DNA of 64,000 nt from Pseudomonas sp. GD04019. Lineage in GTDB: Bacteria; Pseudomonadota; Gammaproteobacteria; Pseudomonadales; Pseudomonadaceae. The notes beneath the pieces are model-generated. The model had not been told where the DNA came from and ran no database searches. It saw only the letters and a list, made by a program, of their open reading frames with translations. Location of the stretch: positions 296,577 to 360,576 of the forward strand of contig NZ_JAOEEA010000005.1 in NCBI RefSeq assembly GCF_029837695.1, read 5' to 3'. Position 1 is the stretch's first letter; each line of letters opens with the position of its first letter. Shown here in pieces: positions 59,074 through 64,000 of the stretch. A program made the position numbers and the translations under genes.

Positions 59074-60204
59074 TCAGACCGCTTCGAGCAGTGTGGCCAC
59101 GCCCTGGCCGCCGGCGATGCACTGGGTAGCGATGGCATAGCGCCCGCCGGTGCGCTTGAGCAGCGACGCGGCCTTACCTGTGATGCGCGCGCCGGTGGCG
59201 CCCAGCGGGTGACCGAGGGCGAGGGCGCCGCCATCGATGTTGACCTTGGCCATGTCCAGGCCCAGCTCGCGCACGCAGGCGATGGACTGGCTGGCGAAGG
59301 CCTCGTTGATCTCGACCAGATCGATGTCGTCGATGCTCAGGCCGGCGCGCTCCAGTACCTTGCGGGTCGCGACCACTGGGCCCATGCCCATGATTTCCGG
59401 GGCGCAGCCGCCGACGGCGACGGCCTTGATGCGGGCCAGGATGTCCAGCTTGTGGCGGCGGGCGAACTCTTCGGTACAGACCAGCACGGCGGCACTGCCG
59501 TCGGTGAGAGGCGAGGAGGTGGCGGCGGTGACGCTGCCGCCGAAGGCCGGCTTCAGCCCGGCCAGGGCTTCGGCATTGGTGCCAGGACGGATGCAGCCGT
59601 CTTCGTCGATCACCCCTTCAGGGGTTTCCACGGCGAGGATCTCGTCCTTGAAGTAGCCGAGCTCACGGGCGCGCACGGCCTTGGCGTGGGACTCGACCGC
59701 CATGGCTTCCTGCTCCTCGCGGCTGATCTCGAAACGCTTGGCCACTTCTTCGGCGGTATGTCCCATGGCCATGTAGACCTGCGGGAAGCTGCTCATCAGC
59801 GCCGGGTTGGGCGAGATGTTGAAGCCGCCCATGGGCACGCGGGTCATGGATTCCACGCCGGCGCAGAGGAAGGCCTCGCCGGCACCGAGCATGATCTGCC
59901 CGGCAGCGAAGTGCACCGAGGTCATCGACGAGCCGCAGAAGCGGTTGACCGTGGCACCGCCGAGGGTCTCGGGGAAACCGGCGCGGAAGCTGGCGATGCG
60001 GGCGATGTTCATGCCCTGTTCGGCCTCTGGATAGGCACAGCCCATGATCACGTCTTCCAGCAGGCTTGGGTCGAGATCGAGCTTGTTGACCAGCCCCTTC
60101 AGTACCTGGGCCGCCAGGTCGTCCGGACGCAGATTGATCAATCCGCCTTTCTTGGCGAAGTGGAAGGGGGAGCGGGCGTAGCCGGCGATCACGATGGAGG
60201 TCAT
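59074..60204 (-). CDS. Acetyl-CoA acetyltransferase (thiolase II type)
   Basis: A 376-residue thiolase; AGGA precedes ATG 60204, and an upstream in-frame start is less likely. All catalytic residues are present: nucleophile Cys in VNRFCGSSM, His in LALGHPLGATG, and the second Cys in ATQCIAGGQG. It joins or splits acyl-CoA units (beta-ketothiolase). This contrasts with the Cys-less thiolase-like protein at 10887. It is next to a TetR gene and a thioesterase remnant, suggesting a fatty-acid-related unit. Confidence 0.92.
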   Translation of the reverse strand: MTSIVIAGYARSPFHFAKKGGLINLRPDDLAAQVLKGLVNKLDLDPSLLEDVIMGCAYPEAEQGMNIARIASFRAGFPETLGGATVNRFCGSSMTSVHFAAGQIMLGAGEAFLCAGVESMTRVPMGGFNISPNPALMSSFPQVYMAMGHTAEEVAKRFEISREEQEAMAVESHAKAVRARELGYFKDEILAVETPEGVIDEDGCIRPGTNAEALAGLKPAFGGSVTAATSSPLTDGSAAVLVCTEEFARRHKLDILARIKAVAVGGCAPEIMGMGPVVATRKVLERAGLSIDDIDLVEINEAFASQSIACVRELGLDMAKVNIDGGALALGHPLGATGARITGKAASLLKRTGGRYAIATQCIAGGQGVATLLEAV

Positions 60205-60274
60205 GGCTGTAGTCCTGTGACGGTGAGGGAGGCGTGGATTCGCCATCCGCAGAAATATGATAGGAGTAATTCAA

Positions 60275-60282
60275 ACGACCGT
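60275..60282 (-). promoter_or_regulatory. Candidate TetR operator before the thiolase
   Basis: The core ACGACCGT, also found at 57517-57524 before the SDR gene, lies 71 bp upstream of the thiolase start in an AT-rich promoter-like stretch. Confidence 0.3.
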
Positions 60283-60401
60283 ATAGATGTCGAATGTAAT
60301 TTAATGATTGGTGGGTTCTATCGAGGTGATTGGTGGGGAGAGCAATCCAGTTGGTTGGGTGCGGGCTGCCGTTGTAGCGTACTGGCGGCCCGCGAGGTTG
60401 G

Positions 60402-60942
60402 TCAGCCGCGTAAATCGAGAATCATGCAGGTGGTGGAGCCTACCGCGTACAGGCGGTCATCCACGTCATACAGCCGACCCTCGGCCAGTGCGGTGGAACG
60501 GCCCAAGTGGACGACGCGTCCCTCGGCGCGGATCGGTCCGGTGCTGGCGGTGATGGCACGCACGTAGCTGATGCGCAGATCCATGGTGGTGTAGCCCTGG
60601 CCGGTTTTCAGCTGGGTATGCACGGCGCAGCCCATGCAGGAGTCGAGCAGGGTGGCCGCGTAGCCGCCATGCACGCTACCCAGCGGGTTGTAGTGGCGAG
60701 CGTCGGGCGTGCCCTGGAACAGGAAGCGGCCCGGCTCCCATTCCAGCGGAATGAAGTCGACCAGATGACCAAAGGGCGGGCTGGGCAGCTCGCCACTACC
60801 GATACGGTCGAAGAATTCCTGAGCGCTCAGCTCGCTGACCTGTTTCAGCGACAGGGGTGCCGGGCTTACCCAGCTTGGTACGGGCGCTACGCTCGGCTTC
60901 CAGCCAGTTGGCGAGGGTCTGTTCTCGGGTAGTTGTTTGCAT
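60402..60942 (-). pseudogene. PaaI-family hotdog thioesterase, frameshifted
   Basis: ATG 60942 (AGGAG 5 nt before) starts a normal thioesterase N-terminus (MQTTTREQTLANWLEAERS). After KLGKP the frame ends early, but the next frame continues the protein without a break: LKQVSELSAQEFFDRI, FQGTPDARHYNPLGSVHGG, then LLDSCMGCAVHTQL to the stop at 60402. One extra base around 60850-60866 explains the break. The remaining sequence is well preserved, so this is either a very recent mutation or a sequencing error. The intact enzyme would hydrolyse acyl-CoA thioesters. Confidence 0.75.
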
Positions 60943-61056
60943 GCTTGGCTCCTGTGAATGGCAATGAATGATTGGCATCATTCCATATTTTATATTATGG
61001 TCAAAATATAAATGTGCGGTGCCATTCCTGGGTGCTGCAGATGTGGGAGAAATGCA

Positions 61057-62259
61057 ATGTCGAAGCCAACCAGAACCCTGCTGCTGATCCTTATGACGCT
61101 TACAGCACTAGGCGAGATTTCCACTCAGCTATTGATCCCCGCGCTCGCGGAGCTGGAGCAGGGTTTTGCGGCCAAACCAGGGTCGAGCCTGGCCGCGTTG
61201 TCGATATTCGTGGCGGCATTCGGACTCGGCCAACTGATCGTCGGGCCGCTGTCCGATCGCCTAGGGCGGCGACCGGTGTTGGTGACCGGGTTGCTGGTGT
61301 ACTTGGTAGCGACCGGCTGGATGTTGCTGGCTGGGGATCTCACCGAGCTCATCGCCGCACGGGCGCTGCAGGGGCTGGGTGCCTGTTCGGCGCTGGTGCT
61401 GGCGCGGGCCGTGGTGCGCGATGTGTGGAAGGCCGAAGCCGGGCCGGCCTTGGCGCTAACGGTCATCGGCATGCTGACGTCCATCGCTCTCGCGCCCATG
61501 TTCGGCGGTCAGCTGACTCAGCATTGGGGCTGGCAGGCGCCAGTGCTGGCGGCGTTCTCGGTCGGCAGCATCGCGCTGCTCGCGGTGCTGTTCCTTTATA
61601 GGGAGAGCAATGCGCAGCTTGATCCGCGTGCCGGTCGCCTGCTTGGCCTGGCAGGCGACTATTGGGATCTGCTCCAAGGGCGCTCGCTGCGTACCTTTGC
61701 GCTGACCCTGGCCTTCACCTATGGCGCTATGTTCGCGGTGATCGCCGGCTCATCCGCTGCCTATATAAAGCTGCTTGGCCTGAGTGCGGCGGAGTATGGC
61801 CTTACCTTTGGCGCCATCGTCTCCGGGCTGATCGCCGGGGCGTTGTTCACCCAGAAGAAAATTCTCCAGCTCGGCCCGCAACGTATCGTCGCCATCGGCG
61901 TCGCCTTGGTCGCGAGCGGCGCGGCATTGACGGTACTGGTGCACGCTCTGTTTGGGCTCTCGGTGCTTGGCCTGTCTCTACCGCAGGTACTCGTGACCAT
62001 CGGCGGTGGCATGGTGCTGCCAGCGTCGGTGGCCGGCGCTGTGATTCCCAATGCGCATCGTGCTGGCCTGGCGGCGGGCTTCATGGGCTTTGCCCAGATG
62101 GCGGGTGCGACCCTGGCCGGGGTGATACTCGGTCTTCTGCAGGACGGCACGTCCTGGCCTATGGTTCTTCTTCATGGCCTGTTCGCCACCGCGGCCTTTG
62201 CGGCCTTCCACCTGTTGCGCCGTGGTTCGAGCGCCGCGTTATTGCCGGCTAGTCGCTGA
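61057..62259 (+). CDS. Bcr/CflA-type MFS multidrug transporter
   Basis: A 400-residue protein; GGAGA precedes ATG 61057. Twelve helices can be drawn. The family motifs are GQLIVGPLSDRLGRRPVL (motif A) and ARALQGLGACSALVLARAVVRD (motif C), typical of Bcr/CflA exporters. It is an inner-membrane proton antiporter that may expel drugs or metabolites. It lies 18 nt before the lipoamide dehydrogenase gene, so cotranscription is possible though the functions are unrelated. Confidence 0.88.
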   Translation: MSKPTRTLLLILMTLTALGEISTQLLIPALAELEQGFAAKPGSSLAALSIFVAAFGLGQLIVGPLSDRLGRRPVLVTGLLVYLVATGWMLLAGDLTELIAARALQGLGACSALVLARAVVRDVWKAEAGPALALTVIGMLTSIALAPMFGGQLTQHWGWQAPVLAAFSVGSIALLAVLFLYRESNAQLDPRAGRLLGLAGDYWDLLQGRSLRTFALTLAFTYGAMFAVIAGSSAAYIKLLGLSAAEYGLTFGAIVSGLIAGALFTQKKILQLGPQRIVAIGVALVASGAALTVLVHALFGLSVLGLSLPQVLVTIGGGMVLPASVAGAVIPNAHRAGLAAGFMGFAQMAGATLAGVILGLLQDGTSWPMVLLHGLFATAAFAAFHLLRRGSSAALLPASR

Positions 62260-62277
62260 TTCGAGAAGGAGTGCTTC

Positions 62278-63678
62278 ATGAGTGCATACGATGTCGTGGT
62301 GATCGGCGGCGGCCCTGGCGGCTACAACGCCGCCATCCGGGCTGGCCAGCTCGGGCTCAAGGTCGCCTGTGTCGAAGGACGCGAAACGCTTGGCGGCACC
62401 TGCCTGAATGTGGGCTGCATGCCATCGAAGGCGCTGTTGCACGCATCGGAGCTGTATGAGGCGGCGAGTGGCAAGGAATTCGCCAACCTCGGCATCGAGG
62501 TCAAGCCGACGCTCAATCTGCCGCAGATGATGAAGCAGAAGGATGAGAGCGTCGCCGCGCTGACCAAGGGCATCGAGTTCCTCTTTCGCAAGAACAAGGT
62601 CGAGTGGATCAAGGGCTGGGGCAAGCTGGCCGGGGCAGGGCGGGTGCAGGTGACGGCGGCCGACGGCAGCCAGACCGAACTGCAGGCCAAGGACATCGTG
62701 ATTGCCACCGGCTCCGAGCCGACCCCTTTGCCGGGCGTGACCATCGACAACCAGCGCATCCTGGATTCGACCGGTGCGCTCTCCCTGCCGGAGGTGCCCA
62801 AGCATCTGGTGGTGATCGGCGCAGGAGTCATCGGCCTGGAACTGGGTTCGGTCTGGCGCCGGCTTGGCAGTGCTGTGACGATGGTCGAGTACCTGGACCG
62901 AATCTGCCCCGGGCTGGACGATGAGACGGCCAAGACGTTGCAGCGCTCGCTGAGCAAGCAGGGCATGAGCTTCAAGTTGGGCAGCAAGGTCTCCGGTGCG
63001 GTAGTGAAGGGCAGCGGGGTGGAGCTGAGCATCGAGCCGGCCGCAGGTGGTTCGGCCCAGGTGTTGGAGGCCGACTATGTGCTGGTGGCCATCGGTCGTC
63101 GTCCTTACACAGAGGGGCTGGGCTTGGAGAGCGTGGGCCTCGCTACAGACAAGCGCGGCATGCTGACCAATGAGCATCATAAGACCTCGATCCCGGGCAT
63201 CTGGGTGATCGGTGATGTCACTTCAGGGCTGATGCTGGCACACAAGGCAGAAGACGAGGCGATCGCCTGCATCGAGAAAATCGCCGGCAAGGCTGCCGAG
63301 GTGAACTATGGCGTCATCCCCAGCGTCATCTACACCAAGCCCGAGGTGGCCTGCGTCGGCAGGACCGAGGAGCAGCTCAAGACGGAAGGGCGCGGCTACC
63401 GCGTCGGCAAGTTCCCCTTCACTGCGAACAGCCGCGCCAAGATCAATCACGAAACCGAAGGCTTCGTGAAGGTGCTGGCAGATGAGCGAACCGACGAGAT
63501 CCTCGGCGTCCATATGGTGGGGCCGAGCGTGAGCGAGATGATTGGCGAGTACTGTGTCGCCATGGAGTTCGCCGCGTCATCCGAAGACATCGCGCTGATC
63601 TGCCACCCGCACCCAACCCGTTCCGAGGCACTGCGCCAGGCCGCCATGGGTGTAGAGGGCTGGATCATGCAGGCATGA
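62278..63678 (+). CDS. lpd: Dihydrolipoyl dehydrogenase (E3)
   Basis: A 466-residue flavoenzyme with AAGGAG before ATG 62278. The FAD motif GGGPGGYNAAIRA, the redox disulfide in GGTCLNVGCMPSK, the NAD motif VIGAGVIGLELGSVW and the C-terminal catalytic HPHPTRSE (from the partner subunit) are all present. It reoxidises lipoamide in 2-oxoacid dehydrogenase or glycine-cleavage complexes. No E1 or E2 gene is adjacent, so this is probably an additional stand-alone E3 of the kind pseudomonads carry. It is followed by rRNA-type promoters. Confidence 0.93.
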   Translation: MSAYDVVVIGGGPGGYNAAIRAGQLGLKVACVEGRETLGGTCLNVGCMPSKALLHASELYEAASGKEFANLGIEVKPTLNLPQMMKQKDESVAALTKGIEFLFRKNKVEWIKGWGKLAGAGRVQVTAADGSQTELQAKDIVIATGSEPTPLPGVTIDNQRILDSTGALSLPEVPKHLVVIGAGVIGLELGSVWRRLGSAVTMVEYLDRICPGLDDETAKTLQRSLSKQGMSFKLGSKVSGAVVKGSGVELSIEPAAGGSAQVLEADYVLVAIGRRPYTEGLGLESVGLATDKRGMLTNEHHKTSIPGIWVIGDVTSGLMLAHKAEDEAIACIEKIAGKAAEVNYGVIPSVIYTKPEVACVGRTEEQLKTEGRGYRVGKFPFTANSRAKINHETEGFVKVLADERTDEILGVHMVGPSVSEMIGEYCVAMEFAASSEDIALICHPHPTRSEALRQAAMGVEGWIMQA

Positions 63679-63733
63679 AGTCCTCTTCTTATATAGGGAG
63701 AAGCGGGAATTGCAGAAACTTTGCACAAAGGAG

Positions 63734-63761
63734 TTGACGGTTAGATTTGGTCCCCTATAAT
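63734..63761 (+). promoter_or_regulatory. rRNA-operon-type promoter P1
   Basis: TTGACG (63734-63739) and TATAAT (63756-63761) with a 16-nt spacer are followed by GCGC, the discriminator type of stringently controlled promoters. Confidence 0.8.
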
Positions 63762-63830
63762 GCGCACCACTTCCGGCGCAGTCCTCTCGGAAAATGCTTT
63801 GAAATTCAAAGAGTTGGATGAAAAAAGAGA

Positions 63831-63858
63831 TTGACCGGATGGCGAATTCGAGTAGAAT
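63831..63858 (+). promoter_or_regulatory. rRNA-operon-type promoter P2
   Basis: TTGACC (63831-63836) and TAGAAT (63853-63858), 16-nt spacer, followed by GCGCC, repeat the layout of P1. Confidence 0.78.
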
Positions 63859-63936
63859 GCGCCGGGCTGACAAGGTGGTGGTTTGATCTTGTTGGTTGCT
63901 TCGATCAGGTGGATCGAAAGCGGTTGAAAGAGGTGG

Positions 63937-63964
63937 TTGACAGCGGGTTTGAACGCTGTAGAAT
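63937..63964 (+). promoter_or_regulatory. rRNA-operon-type promoter P3
   Basis: TTGACA (63937-63942) and TAGAAT (63959-63964), 16-nt spacer, followed by GCGCC. The three stacked copies indicate that a 16S-23S-5S operon should begin just past the right edge; no rRNA sequence is inside the window. Confidence 0.82.
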
Positions 63965-64000
63965 GCGCCTCCCGCTGACGAGAAGAGGTTCTGATCTGAA

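Overview
The window reads as chromosomal DNA of a high-GC gammaproteobacterium, almost certainly a Pseudomonas. The evidence is codon use, the taurine (tauABCD) and SfnB-type sulfur genes, Pseudomonas-like RlmE and Lpd, and three stacked strong promoters at the right edge that look like a Pseudomonas rRNA operon leader. No RNA gene, CRISPR array, insertion sequence or prophage was seen inside the window.

Layout. (1) 1-3152: the 3' end of a two-partner-secretion exoprotein and its TpsB outer-membrane transporter. (2) 3221-25596: a large locus for a hydrophobic, possibly sulfated, substrate. It holds a FadL-like porin, a DUF1254/DUF1214 protein, an AlkK-like acyl-CoA ligase and an AlkS/MalT-type LuxR activator. 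These are followed by a run of thiolase-like protein, DUF1302, DUF1329, YCF48 and RND/MMPL genes, with a periplasmic binding protein and an unknown periplasmic protein. On the opposite strand lie a cupin, a Ser-type sulfatase, an SDR and the radical-SAM sulfatase-maturating enzyme. C-run/G-run dyads sit 75-110 bp before the first gene of each of four transcription units and may be the activator's operators. (3) 25905-31366: an accessory stretch. It contains a small ORF, a four-gene translationally coupled cassette (acyl-CoA dehydrogenase, PIG-L deacetylase, NodS-like methyltransferase, GT2), a decayed YciE/DUF892 pseudogene, a helix-hairpin-helix protein and an ExoIII-type nuclease. (4) 31566-37574: a VOC protein and a complete stressosome set (RsbR, RsbS, RsbT, RsbX) running into two histidine kinases, one with an RsbT-like N-terminus. 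(5) 37878-45918: an acetyltransferase, an amidase, a chemoreceptor, RlmE, an FAD protein and a TrmH-type methyltransferase. (6) 45923-57282: sulfur-scavenging genes. One six-gene operon has two SfnB-type enzymes, a flavin monooxygenase and MetQNI-type transport; an MFS gene separates it from tauABCD. Both sulfur promoters share a 14-nt element. (7) 57570-63678: an SDR, a TetR regulator, an acetyl-CoA acetyltransferase, a frameshifted thioesterase, a Bcr/CflA-type MFS gene and lipoamide dehydrogenase. (8) 63734-64000: the rRNA-type promoters.

The two systems most worth follow-up are the AlkS-like/sulfatase locus with its candidate operators, and the stressosome wired to an RsbT-fused hybrid kinase. 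The Nod-factor-like four-gene cassette is third. Many long antisense ORFs exist opposite the GC-rich genes; they were treated as shadows.
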